Shown here in pieces: positions 11,059 through 22,369 of a stretch of 64,000 nt of DNA (positions are counted from its first letter, which is position 1; each line of letters starts with the position of its first letter). Source of the stretch: Aureobasidium sp. EXF-3400 (lineage: Eukaryota; Ascomycota; Dothideomycetes; Dothideales; Saccotheciaceae); assembly GCA_024195585.1 (NCBI GenBank), contig SWBL01000022.1, positions 124,001 to 188,000 of the forward strand, in the 5' to 3' direction. A program made the translations under genes and the position numbers. The notes under the pieces are model-generated. The model was not told where the DNA came from and made no database searches. It saw only the letters and a list, made by a program, of their open reading frames with translations.

Positions 11059-11872
11059 ATCTGTCCTTCAAAAAGCAATGTGACGCAAAACATGTGGTGT
11101 ACGGCGTATCCAGAATATTAGAAGAGATGATGGTGCTACGACAAAAAGGAATCCTTATGTTATTTTGATTGTTTTCTTGTATAACCTCAATATATCCCAA
11201 TCCCGCGCTCGTGTCTGTCTTTAGTGCCTATATCACTCATCAATAATGTCCAGAGCTGACCAGTCGCTAGACTCGCCGAAATAATGCTAGCCCCGGCATT
11301 CTCAATCTCAGCTTGGCAATCTCAGAGCCGCCCAAGTTTCAGCCTTACGGTATCTTAGAGCCTCGCTCATCTCGTTTAATTACAGCCATTACGCAGTCGT
11401 AATTCGCTGCCATTCAGTGCGATGTTCTCGAATTTCCATGTTCTCGGCCCCTGATAGGCAGCGGTAAGAAGAAAATGACCATCAGGTGGAATATGGGGAA
11501 CAGCCCTGCCCTGGCCGCACTGCGTATATCGTTCCGTTTGCGAGGCTGTGGACGGCATAGATGATCTTTGTCTGCCGTTTTGCACTCTCGAGGAAATAGG
11601 TGTAAGTAATATAGATACCAGGCGGCCCTCGTGAGCGATCTCCTTTTGATCTTGGTTGGCTGCACTGAGGTAAGAAGGGATTGCCTCTTGGTTATTGAGT
11701 AGGCGTATACCTATTGATCTTGCCCACCACCACTCTCGCTTTGTCTCGGTCTACGTCAATCTTTCTTGGAATTGTTGAACTGTCTCTCATCTGCGGAAAC
11801 AACCACTGCATACTATCAGCTTCCCTGGTCAATTCTTCCACTAAAGCCTCCAAGAAGCTTTCATCCGCCTCC
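11059..11872. other. Intergenic region, no gene seen
   Basis: About 0.8 kb between two plus-strand genes. It would hold the chorismate synthase 3' UTR and the promoter of the RTA1-like gene. The frame of the downstream gene stays open to about 11714 but offers no better ATG. Confidence 0.5.
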
Positions 11873-12985
11873 ATGTCGCAATCTTCGAGAATGCTCATTC
11901 GAGAACCCACCACTCGACCTTCTCAATGCACCAAAGACACATGTCCAGCCTCCTACTCTATCTACGGCTACGCACCAAACCTGGGCGCTAACGCTTTCTT
12001 CGTCGCTCTCTTCGCCATTAGTTGTTTGGGTTTTTGCTACCAAGCACGTTTATACCGTAAATGGCTTGGATTTTCCATTGCTATGGTTTTGGGGACGGCT
12101 TTGGAGAGTATTGGTATATTCCTCCCATTCTTGCCTAGGAGAGAGAACGAGGGATGTGCTGACAGTGAAGGTGATAGGTTATGCATCCCGCCTCATCCTC
12201 TCTAACGACCCATTCTCACCTACTGGCTTTAAACTCAACATTGTCCTTTTAACTTTCGCTCCCGCCTTTCTCACTGCTGGGATTTATTTGTTGCTCAAAC
12301 AACTAACACTATCACTTCAACCTCGCCTCTCGCCCCTCAAACCCTCTTTCTACACTCCCATCTTCGTCTCCTGCGATATTTTGGCAATCCTCCTTCAAGG
12401 CGCCGGAGGAGCTTTGTCTGCAGCAGCAGCAAACGGCACAAATAAACATCTCCTAGATCTAGGCGTTGATGTAATGATAGCAGGACTAAGCAGTCAAGTC
12501 ATCACTCTCTTCATCTTCGCTTGCCTCGCAACCATTTTCTTTGCAAGGTGTGCTGGGAATAAAGATAAGTTGACTCCAAGTGCTGGATATCTCTGGCAAG
12601 CAAGGGGTTTTAGATGGTTTGTGGGAGCTGCGACGATGGCTTTTTTGTTGATATTTATACGATGCGCGTATAGAATTGCTGAGTTAAAGGATGGATGGGG
12701 AAGCAAGATTATGAGACGAGAGGCTGAGTTTGTGGTATTGGATTCTGTGTGAGTTGTCTTTTCCCGTTCCCTCTCTTCTGCATCTCGTTTTTTGTTGCGG
12801 TCGAAACATTGCTGACCTTTGATATTAGTATGGTTTCTGTGGCTGCGGTGTTGCTCAATATCTTCCATCCAGGCAGATGCTTCAAGCAGAATCTCAAGGA
12901 TACGGCTGTGGATCTATCGACGATTGATCAGAAAGATGGAGACGAGGATATCAATGTGTGCATGCAGTCTAAAGCACATGCTTGA
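11873..12985 (+). CDS. RTA1-like membrane protein (lipid-translocating exporter family)
   Basis: Three exons (11873-12113, 12178-12748, 12829-12985) give 322 residues. The first join restores LESIGYASRLILS, and the last restores VLNI-type ending AAVLLNIFHPGR, both typical of the fungal RTA1/RTM1 family. A Cys-containing lumenal N-tail is followed by about seven hydrophobic helices and a charged cytoplasmic C-tail. Family members (Rta1, Rsb1, Rtm1) are linked to resistance to toxic compounds or to sphingoid-base movement; the substrate here cannot be predicted. Introns are 64 and 80 nt. ATG 11873 gives a natural start just before CTKDTCPASYSIYGYAP. Confidence 0.85.
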
Positions 12986-13347
12986 AACTGAAAGTTCACA
13001 GACATGGAGGTTGCAATTCAAGTTACAAGGGTCAATCTGTTTTTTTTTTTCGTTTGGCTTTATCTATTTTTGGGGAACTGTATGGGAGCATAGCGAGGAG
13101 TCTTTGGAATCATGTCATGTTTCGTTGCATCGAGTAATGATGTGCTTGTTTGGAGAAAGATACACTAATTGTATACAGGTATAGAAAAGAAGATTTTGTA
13201 TATACTTGCTCTCTTCTGTGTGTCTCATAAATGGCGTTTACGCATCCTCAAGTCTCAAATCCGATGTACGCCGCTCGCAAGCAAAAAGAAATGAAACTAC
13301 TATACACATCTCAGAATCTGTCAGCTCAGAAGCTTCTACTGAAGCGT
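12986..13347. other. Convergent 3' intergenic region
   Basis: About 360 bp between the convergent RTA1-like gene and the Zn2Cys6 regulator. Holds only the two 3' ends; a poly-T run is at about 13041. Confidence 0.5.
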
Positions 13348-16126
13348 TTAACCCTGTCCACCGTTCGAAGACAAGAAAAAGTCCAGATCGCTAGGTCCCC
13401 CATGACCAGTCTGTTCGTTCTCAGCCAGTTGCTCTAGCAAACTCATGAACGGATCTTTGTCTCCTTCTGTATTCACACTGCCGTTCGCAGAAAGTCCTCC
13501 CGGAGTCTGCTGGTCAAACATCGCGTTGGAATGCGTGTTTTGCCCAGGGATACTGAACAGGTTGTCGAATTGAGCGGGATGGTTGAGGTTCGGATCCATA
13601 GGAAGAGAGAGATGTGATTGCCAGGGTGAAAAGGAAAATGATGGCGACAGCGGATTTTGAGTAAAAGTCTGGTTCTCGTCTGCTGCTGTGGTGTGCGGTG
13701 GAAGAGCAGTGGCGGATGGTGAAGTCAGAGGGTTTGTGAAGTCAGGGGACAGAGGATTGAGGGCTGGGTCGTGTATTACGGCGGGTAGATCGGGAGGACT
13801 CGTGGCATCGTTTGTGCGGCGGCGCTTACGACTTGCTGTAGAAACATGAAGATCGTTGATGAGATTGGAGGATGGTTTGGTCGTCGCTGTGGTAGAAGAA
13901 GAGATAGAAGGTCCATTTTGAGGTTGTGATGTCCACTGCCAGCTATTGCTGTTGCTGTTGTTGAATCCATTGTAGGCTGGTAGGCTCTCATGTAACGCTT
14001 CAACAGTAACGTCAGTGAATGTGATGTGTGCTCCGTCGATGAACTGTCCAGGGTATCGGTCGAAAAAGTCCTCCATTTGAAAAACAGGTGAAAATCGCAT
14101 AGGATTGGTCGCTAGCGACTTTACAAGCTGAGAATGGCAGCCGTAAACTGTTTGCAGCGTCTCTCTTTGATGTTGAACTCCAGCCCAGATGATGCGCATG
14201 TCTGACAGCTGGGACATTTCCTTCGACAAAAACTCGGCACTTCGTGTAAAGACATCCCCCTCTCGGCTCGGGTAATGCGCGCCATGAACGTGAATGGTAC
14301 CGGCAGTACAGAGACAGTATCCAACATAAGCTGGCCAGTCGGTTATTGATGAATGTTTGCCAATCTCAGTCAGCTCGGAAATGGCGTTCGCGTGCAAGAA
14401 ACATAAATTCGTCGCTTCGATTTGCCAGGATTGATGTTGTCCGGTGCCAGAGAGCTCAGTCAAGTCGATGGGTAGGAAAGGTCGATATATCAAACAATGA
14501 ATGAGGTGGTATACCAGCTTGCTCAAAACCAGTGTTTGACTCTCAGTCTGTCCGAATAATGCTTCAATCGACAGGAACGCGTCCTGTGCTCCTGAAGCCC
14601 AAGTATCGAGATCTTGCCGTATCTTGGACAAATTTGACTGAGCATGCCAGGGGAAGTGTGAATCGCCTTTAACGCCGCCTGCGGCAAGATAGCGATTCGT
14701 GATGCCCAGTATTCGTGAAATCTCAATCAACATGGAACCTCCGCTTTGGTGCAATCTCCCCGGTCCTGCAGACATGGGCAGATTTATTCCATTGGAGAAG
14801 AAATTGCCTTCGTATGGTATGGAGGTTGAATCGGACTGCCACCCGGGCAGTCGCAAGAAGATGGCTTCATCGGCGACTAAAGAAGGTCGTTTGGATCCAG
14901 AAGCAAGGAAGCGGTCCATGATGTAGCACGTCCAAAATAATTTGCGACGTCCCTCTCTTTCATTCGGCGAAATGCGAAGGCCTGCCGGAAGCTCACGGTG
15001 CAAGTTGAGCGCGTATGCCATGCTTATAGCACTAGCTTTAGAGAGGGTCAGCGAGTTTCTGTATGAAGGAGATGGAAAGTGGTACTGACTAAGAAGCATG
15101 TATGACTTCTTGCCCTTGCCGGCCTGGAAGAAGGCATTCGAGAGTAATAGCAGAACTTGTACGTTTTCGATGGTCGGATCATCAATATCCATGAGATTCC
15201 GCGCTCGTACTGCACATTCTTCGCTGTGACGGACTGCAGCATTGTGACCACCAAGATGTTGCGGCGCAAACCTGAAAATTGTCAGATGAAGATTTCTGAG
15301 CAAATCTCACAATAATTTCAGACGCACCGAGCGGTAACCGCATGGATAGCATTAATGACGCTGGGAGGTAGCTGTCCAGTCTGCCATCTCTGGCGAGTCG
15401 CAGCTTCATCAAGAATGTAATATGGCTTGCTGTGTATCCGTGTGAAATATGCATCGAGCAAGGTATTGTTCTGGAGAGCGGATGGCGCTTGTTGGCTAAT
15501 TCAAACTCTCAGCATGGTTTCACAGAAAAGGCAGTCACGATAGGTGCTCACCGCACAAACTGGTCTGGAAAGCCTATGCTTGGGTGGCGCTGTGGGGGCT
15601 GCGGTCGTTGCTGCTGTATCGGCTGTGCTTCGACTGGCGGTGGAGCCAGAGCATCTGGCGGAGAAGGAGCCTTCTTGGATGGCTTCTTGTCCACTGCATC
15701 CCTGACGCTCTCTGCAACTATTGCTTCTTGTGTGTCTTCGTCTGGATCTTTTCCTTCGTCTTTCAACCTCTTTTCCAATCCATTCACGCGTTTCAACAAT
15801 GCTTCGAGTACATCGGTCTTGGGACCTCTTTTCTTGGGAACCGCATCTACATGTCGGAATAAGTCAGCCTCATAAATCTTCATGTGTAAGGTATCCAATT
15901 CCCTACCGTAGACGCAGTCGCAGTTGAAGACTTGGCAGGCTTCACAAGATGGTCGCAGCCGGTTGCACTTGATCTTCGCCGAGTCTGAGTCTTCTGTGCG
16001 TACGTGACTTGATTATGCCAAACACACCTTTCTCTTGCGACAACTTTTGCAGTTCATGGCTTCCTTTGGTTCATTGCTGGATCGCCGCACCGGTAGGCGG
16101 TCTATACCGATCTGTGGCCGAGACAT
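13348..16126 (-). CDS. Zn2Cys6 transcription factor with fungal-specific TF domain
   Basis: Six exons (16126-16028, 15973-15907, 15846-15552, 15495-15328, 15271-15090, 15035-13348) give 832 residues. The first two exons encode the Gal4-type cluster with cysteines at about 26, 29, 36, 43, 46 and 53 ([13 protein letters not shown]..., spacing 2-6-6-2-6). A linker helix ([15 protein letters not shown]) follows, suggesting a dimerisation coil. Residues ~150-500 are a Fungal_trans-type region ([46 protein letters not shown]). The C-terminal 200 residues are Ser/Pro/Asn-rich and probably disordered. I chose ATG 16126 over an in-frame ATG at 16057 because the frame is open and gives a normal tail before the zinc cluster. 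The target pathway is unknown. Confidence 0.88.
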
Positions 16127-17112
16127 GGAGACGATTCCAATGACACAATGACGACCGGCTCAGCTCCAGTGAGATGTCGATCGAATGTACCTCATGCCAG
16201 CACTCTTTCGAGCAGCGAGTGGTGGTGGTGGGGGATGAGATGTAGCGGGGAAATCTGGGAGATGGACACCCACGCTGTCGATTTGCGCCGGAAAAGATAC
16301 AGACGGTCACGAATGTAGGAACAGGTAGGTGGAATGATGACTCGGTATGGGAGCAGGGCGCTTTACGGGCGCTGTGACTCCCGGATCTCGAGCTTCAACT
16401 TCTAGCCCCAGGGTCACGCCCCGTGGTCGCGGAGGCCATGTTTAAGAGCGGGGAACGGTGCATGAAGACGGTGCCGCCCTTGAAAGCCCTACATGATGAT
16501 ATATTGAAATTGTCATTCACGAGGCCAACCTTGTGTGTAATTACTGTTTCTACCCCAGACACACATCTTCCATCACCCTCATGCATGCTGCATCCCGTGT
16601 CCCATTCGCTCGAGTCCGCCATGTGCGATGCAAAGAGATCCCCGGACTCGGCTCGAATCTTGTTCAGAAGCTCGGTTTCGAAGCAGCCGAGATGACCCTC
16701 TCCGCACACGAGCTTCGGGCCCACTTCTCCCTCCTAGCCCTAACGCCTCGGTTAAATTATTGCTTTGGGCTAAACGATACCAGCATTGCTGCCGCCATCT
16801 GATGTGCACATGATCATTCGAATCTTTTCAAGGATCACATGCAAGAGCATGCTTCAGATCGCAGTACACGGAAAAAAACGATCATGGAATATGTGACATA
16901 TGTGACAGCAGATCTGGATGTGATAGGATCATCTTACTGATGATCTCTTCGAAAGTGGCTGCTTGTCGACTGCGAAGATATAATCCAGCACAGAACCTCT
17001 CACCTCGAATCTAAGTTGAGATGGAAGTAGCAGAAAGCAAAAGAAACAAGAAATGACAAGCCAGGTTATAGACCTCGCGCCAGAACGCCTAGCAAAATGC
17101 AGTCATCAGGTC
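16127..17112. other. Intergenic region, no gene seen
   Basis: About 1 kb between the TF promoter side and the 3' end of the QutR-like gene. Overlapping short frames on both strands at 16395-16813 lack domains. No RNA gene or repeat seen. Confidence 0.5.
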
Positions 17113-19113
17113 CTAATAGATACTTCGTCCAGCTGCAAGCCGGACGAAATCGTATGGGACATTTTGTCCCACCAAAAGCCTCAGTGTTTCGACTGTCGTC
17201 CATGCGTTGACGTCGGCGATGCCGTATGCAGCCCAGCCTTGTGTCTCGGCAAGGGCGACTGGATCACCTTTTCGAGGTCCGTTGCTCAAGTCCAAAAAGA
17301 CCTTTGCTGCCCTTCGCTGCTCTTGCTTGTGGCTTCCATAATGTTTCAGTAGAGGCGAGACCAGAAGCGATTTATCCGCTCGGAGCGCTGAGATGATGAC
17401 CGATGGCTGTTCGACTTTCTTGACATCTTCCAATCCCTTGAAAGGCGTAACAAAGCCAGACAGCGGTCCTTGGACCCTGAAGCCGATGGTGTAGATTGGC
17501 CCGATGTTGAGGCTACGAAGAGCGAATATTGCCGCTGCTGCTTGGGATTCTTGACTCGCCAGCAGGATTGCAGCTTGACCACTGTATGCCGAGGGAACAA
17601 AGTCACGGCAAAGGGTTGCTCTGATTCCTTTCCAAGTCGCATTGTCGCCTACGAGGTTCGTTCTGTCACCGTCTGAACGAGCGACCACGGTGTCGATCTG
17701 ACCGATCGAGGCCGCTGCATCTGAAATTGAAGGAAGACAGGGCGCCGATGCTGCAATAGGAGGATTGATGAAAGCACCTCCAAAGTGTGGTATCTTGACC
17801 ACAGTAGCAAGACCATCCTGTGAACTTTGCTCAACACAAACAAGTTGGTGCGGTAAGCTCAACTCGTTGATACATTTTTCGAAGAACATGGCTTGTCCTG
17901 TGGCGCGCATGCTACCAAAGCAGTACATGTCAAGTTTAGGCATCTGTCCCATGGAGTGGAGTGCGGAGTTGATCTCGGCAGCACTGAGCTGTCCTGGTGC
18001 AGCGATTATAGGTAATAGTGGATGTGTGATTGGCGTAAAGATCTTGTTCAGCGCTCTCGAAAGCTGACCCATGGGCCCCATATTCAATCCAGAGAAGGGC
18101 GGATAGGGATAGGTGCTTTGGATGATGGATCTGAAATATTCCAACTCGTAGTTTTCTTGCATGGTACTGACAAGAGCAATCATCTTGACAACATCTCCAT
18201 AGACAGCACCTTGCTCGAACAGCCTTTGTGCATCGGGCGACGTCCATTTGAAGTTTCCGGAAAAGTCGTGGAAGGCGGAGATGATCTTGCTGTTTCCTTT
18301 CTGAGAAGCGAGTTTGCGCCTGAGGTCCTCGGGAAGCCAGAGCTCAACATCGATGTACTCGCAGCCCCATTGTACAGCGCGATATAGATAGTCGTAGAAC
18401 AACTTGGGATCATCCATGGGGAAACGTCCGTTTTCTTTAGTGCAGCGGGTGGTGAAAATGATGGGCAACTCTGTTCGTTGACGCAGAGTCATCAGCTGCT
18501 CACCGACATACTGTAAGCTTGGTACGTCGCTGAAAGAACCGTCGGGTCTTGTCTCCTTCAGCAGATCAACACGAATCTCTATGGCATCTGCTCCGACAGA
18601 GAGGATATCGAGGTTCGGTAGAGCGGCATGTACATCGGGGAACGTTGTGGAGATTAGAGTTGTCTTTGCCTTCTTCGCAAGGTCCTTGTGTGGGTTAATT
18701 TGGCCTAGAATGAAGGAGAGAAACCTGGCTAGATCTCGCCTGAAGAAAGGTTTGGTTGTGTACAAGTATTCGTAGTCGCAAATGGAAGATCGAGAACCAA
18801 CTGCAGGGTTGGGATCGTCTAGACAGTGGGTTGCCAAGACGGTACTGGAGCCTCGCCATCTGGATGTGTCGTGAGCGTCGCATATACCAATGACGGTGCC
18901 GTCGATGGGAGAGGTTTCACGGTCTTCAGGACCGACAAGACGCCACTGTTGACCCAGCACGCCGGCTATCTCTGCAACAATGTGCTCTTGATCTCGTTCG
19001 TATAACACCAGAATGCTCGGCTCCTCGTGGCCTCGGACCTCCTCAACAGCAACGATGGGTCGGGGTTTCGCAAAGGACATGGTCGACGTCTCGACCTGGA
19101 CTCTGGTAGCCAT
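17113..19113 (-). CDS. qutR: QutR/QA-1S-like repressor: dehydroquinase- and shikimate-dehydrogenase-like domains
   Basis: One 666-residue exon homologous to the C-terminal part of the pentafunctional AROM protein. Residues ~140-385 are type-I dehydroquinase-like and keep EIRVDLL, the His of SAFHDF (His282), the Schiff-base Lys in VVKM (Lys310) and THPLLP. Residues ~395-666 are shikimate-dehydrogenase-like, but the substrate motifs are altered: the Ser-rich binding motif reads FGSMRATGQA, and the region normally holding the catalytic Lys reads AFINPPIA. VGDNATWKG remains. In Aspergillus QutR and Neurospora QA-1S, such AROM-derived proteins repress quinate catabolic genes. The N-terminal 140 residues show no kinase P-loop, so this is shorter than QutR (about 900 residues). 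An in-frame TAG lies just upstream of the ATG. The repressor role is inferred from homology. Confidence 0.82.
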   Translation of the reverse strand: MATRVQVETSTMSFAKPRPIVAVEEVRGHEEPSILVLYERDQEHIVAEIAGVLGQQWRLVGPEDRETSPIDGTVIGICDAHDTSRWRGSSTVLATHCLDDPNPAVGSRSSICDYEYLYTTKPFFRRDLARFLSFILGQINPHKDLAKKAKTTLISTTFPDVHAALPNLDILSVGADAIEIRVDLLKETRPDGSFSDVPSLQYVGEQLMTLRQRTELPIIFTTRCTKENGRFPMDDPKLFYDYLYRAVQWGCEYIDVELWLPEDLRRKLASQKGNSKIISAFHDFSGNFKWTSPDAQRLFEQGAVYGDVVKMIALVSTMQENYELEYFRSIIQSTYPYPPFSGLNMGPMGQLSRALNKIFTPITHPLLPIIAAPGQLSAAEINSALHSMGQMPKLDMYCFGSMRATGQAMFFEKCINELSLPHQLVCVEQSSQDGLATVVKIPHFGGAFINPPIAASAPCLPSISDAAASIGQIDTVVARSDGDRTNLVGDNATWKGIRATLCRDFVPSAYSGQAAILLASQESQAAAAIFALRSLNIGPIYTIGFRVQGPLSGFVTPFKGLEDVKKVEQPSVIISALRADKSLLVSPLLKHYGSHKQEQRRAAKVFLDLSNGPRKGDPVALAETQGWAAYGIADVNAWTTVETLRLLVGQNVPYDFVRLAAGRSIY

Positions 19114-22100
19114 AGGCGGCCGGGTGCTTCTGGCCGTGTTCTAGGCGACGAGAGACTAGGGACTGGTGGGTCGGATTGTAGAGAAATCGATTATGAGGGA
19201 AGAGGGATCAGGGCGGGGGGAAGCAAAGGCGATTGAGCGGTGGTGGTGGTGAGAGAAAGACCAGGCTGCTTCCCATATCTTCGCCTGCAGTTCAGGTAGG
19301 AGGAGGCAGTCGACAGGACGGAAGATCAACGGAGAGAATCGCGATGCTTAGTCGACACGGCCAGACGAGGATAGGCGTCCGTCATGCACGGCAAGTCTGA
19401 CCTAAAGCTGTCGTTACAGAAGATCTTTCCGCCAACATGGCCGTCGAACCGTCCTGACATCCATCCCGCATTGTACCCCTCGGCCTTAGGACTCTCAGAA
19501 AACGTTCCCCAGATCCCTGCGGACAAACCCCCCACAGTTTTTGCGCCAATCATACGCAATCTTGCATTTACGCGGTCCCGCCAATTCGTACCACTCGACT
19601 CGTGCACCTGTCAACTTCTTTTATCCTTTATGCACCAGCGATATACCGTCAAGTCACACCTCTTTATGCTGACGTTAAGCGCCTGTCTTCTATATCACGA
19701 CGGACGAGTTCGGCCGACGTATGAAGCGGTCAACTGGAGCTCGACTTCCAGCTTGGGGCCTCGCTATACGGGTACTCTGCGGATCTTCAGACTGCCTTCT
19801 ATTTAGCCAATAGACGGCAACGACTCGTGTTAATGCCGAGAACGACCAAGGTGCGGAGCATACACCGGAATCAGAACATCCGTCTCATCTGCAAAGATTG
19901 CTCTCAAGAGGATCCATTCCCTCCATCCACAAGCTCTCAAACACCAACGCCGAGATGGAAAAATCATTGACCTTGTCGCCGGACGGTCCTTGGTAGTATC
20001 GCGTGTGCTCTTGGTAGTATCGCTCGTACTCTAGCCAAGCCCAGCTCGAGGTCAGCGTTTCACCGCCGCAAGCTCAGCCTCGTTACTCTGGTCACGACAT
20101 ACACTACACGGATAGAGCATCAATATTCCATGCGTCCTATCGAAATCGCATGCACGACATTGTCTCGGATCGTTCCTTCGCGCGAGAACTATCATCCACG
20201 AATGGTCGCTCGTCATCGCAATGCATGATGTCGATGAGAAAGTTGAAGCCAGACAAGTATCTCTCTTTCCCTCGTTCTGTGACTCGATTTTCTTCTCGCA
20301 GCCAATGATCTTGGGAGTCCACGTCGCGCGTGGCGAGACATGGTCTGAAGTCAGCTTCGGTCGAGGGTCTCAGCAGTCTTTGGTCGTCTGATTAAATTGC
20401 AACACACTGAGCACAACAAGCAGAAACAAGATTCGCTGTTTGTGGTCAGCTCGTGTGTGGCTCGTTGACTTCGAGATCAGTGCTTTCAGCATCATCAGTG
20501 TCGTCAGTAGAGAGTGTTGTCTGGTTAAAGACTCAGGCTGCCAGGTGGTGTTGACCCGGAGACTCGCCGGAAAAGACACATGTCGTCAGCAGGGCATTTC
20601 TGGTCGTGTTCGGCACGACAGGGCCGCGGCTTGCCTGGCACGAGGCGACTTCTCGTGATCTCGTTTCATGTTGGCAGACACCCTTCAGGCCACCAGCTTC
20701 CACGTGTGCGCATTGCCCGGACATGCATGTCTGTCAAGATGTAGCCCTTTTACGAAACACCGTAGATCATGGAAATTTCCACCGTTACGTGTCTCGCAGA
20801 GATATCTCAAGGACCTGCAACCCTTGAATTGCAGAAGCACTGAAGACGTTGAGATGGCTAGACGACTAGGTAAGTTGGTGAGGTTAGTGAGCACGTTTCC
20901 TCGAACTTCCTTAGATTAAACAGGATGACTAGTCCCTGGATCCATGATACTGATAGATTTCTAGTCCGGCACTTTTCGCCTATCGTATAAGACCCCCATG
21001 TCGAAGATCCAAACACTTCATTTCAAAGCAGATCGATCATGTCTATACGCAACACAGTCAGTCGTGTTCTGCGAGATTGTGCTGAACTCTGTAGTATTGA
21101 TGGGTGCTGCTGGGCGAAACAAGGACAGGCAGATCAAGGTGGGCATGGAGTTGTCGGAATGACCAGCAAATTGCGGTCTGGAGTTGAGAGATCTGACAGC
21201 TCACGTCGCTGCGAGGCTCTGTTGGTGGTCCGCGTGTCTTGGTCTCGGCATTGGTGAGCGTTGCACGTACAGGATTAGTCGCATGGCCGTTGAAGTCTTG
21301 TTCAATATGCAAGAATGACAGACATAACGCAAGACGATACGGAGAGCATGCTACATGTTGCGACGCCTCGTATCGGCAGGTATGGTCGAGGCCTTCATTC
21401 GTAATCGCTATGGAACCCGGGCAATGGACCACCACCAACACACCGACTCATGCAAAGATTGCGACTGATTATTGGTTTCCTTTGTGGAGTATCAATGTGG
21501 CACAGGCATCGGGATCAGACAGCCGAATTCATTGGATCGGCGCAGAAAGGCCGACGAGAGATTTTATTGTTGGTCGAGGGCAAGCCAGCCAAGAAGCGCC
21601 AAAGGAAATGAGATGGTGCATCAATTCTTGGTAGACGACAAGAAGCCGAGAACAAAAGACCGCAACAGAGCTGGGCGTTGATATATTTTGGTCGCGACAG
21701 TTCCAGATGTTGACCAACGGTATAAAAATAGGGGATATCGCAACACACCAACCTCTGAGGACGGAAAGTATACGCTCTTCGAAACCGAACGGTGGTCGCA
21801 GTATATCGCAAATAAGCCGGGCAAAAGGGCGTGCAGAAGTTTGCCCAAGCTGCAAGCTGTCAGGTACCCGTTCAGGAACAAGCGATAAGGGGAAGGCGCT
21901 AGCCGCAGATCGCCACGCTAAGTGGTCCGTCCAACAACGGCCTGATTCGATGAAACGCACACCTTGACCACAGACTGCATCCTGCATTGAACCATTAGAT
22001 TGATGGTGATTATGGTTTTCTGCAGGCTAGTATAGATTGTAGGTCAAGCAATGATCCACCGGTGGGTGTGCCACACCGGGCGTCCATCCTGAATCGCCTT

Positions 22101-22369
22101 TTCTGAGCGCCTTCCCCAGCACTTCTCCCTCTTCTTCCTCACCCTCAAGACTACAAAGCGTTTCTCGTCCGGTCCCTACGTCTCTTTCAGACACCACACT
22201 CTTTTACAGAACCAGTCACTCTTTGATCATTTGCTTCGAGCGCGGAATTGATTTCTTGCCTCCACATTCTCTCATCCACAGCATACCCACGAGTACTCAC
22301 GACTTCGACGTTGTAATCGCATCCTAAACGGTCATACCTACTCCCGAGACATCTATACTCATCATCATC
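19114..22369. other. 3.2-kb gene-poor region
   Basis: The longest stretch without a recognisable gene. The longest frames (19384-19806 plus, 21529-21987 minus, 21239-21634 plus) overlap on opposite strands and show no domain, signal peptide or splice continuation. A short tandem duplication containing CTTGGTAGTATCGC occurs at about 19990-20025, and a small palindrome GTCGTG...CACGAC at about 20603. Probably regulatory DNA plus decayed sequence. Confidence 0.5.

Noticed and set aside
16054..16074. A seven-codon upstream ORF whose stop overlaps an ATG of the Zn2Cys6 regulator
   Set aside because: The frame of the regulator is open further upstream to an ATG at 16126, giving a normal N-terminus, so the small ORF is inside the coding exon rather than in the leader.
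19384..19806. A 140-codon plus-strand frame in the gene-poor region
   Set aside because: No domain, no splice signals, overlapped by a comparable frame on the other strand.
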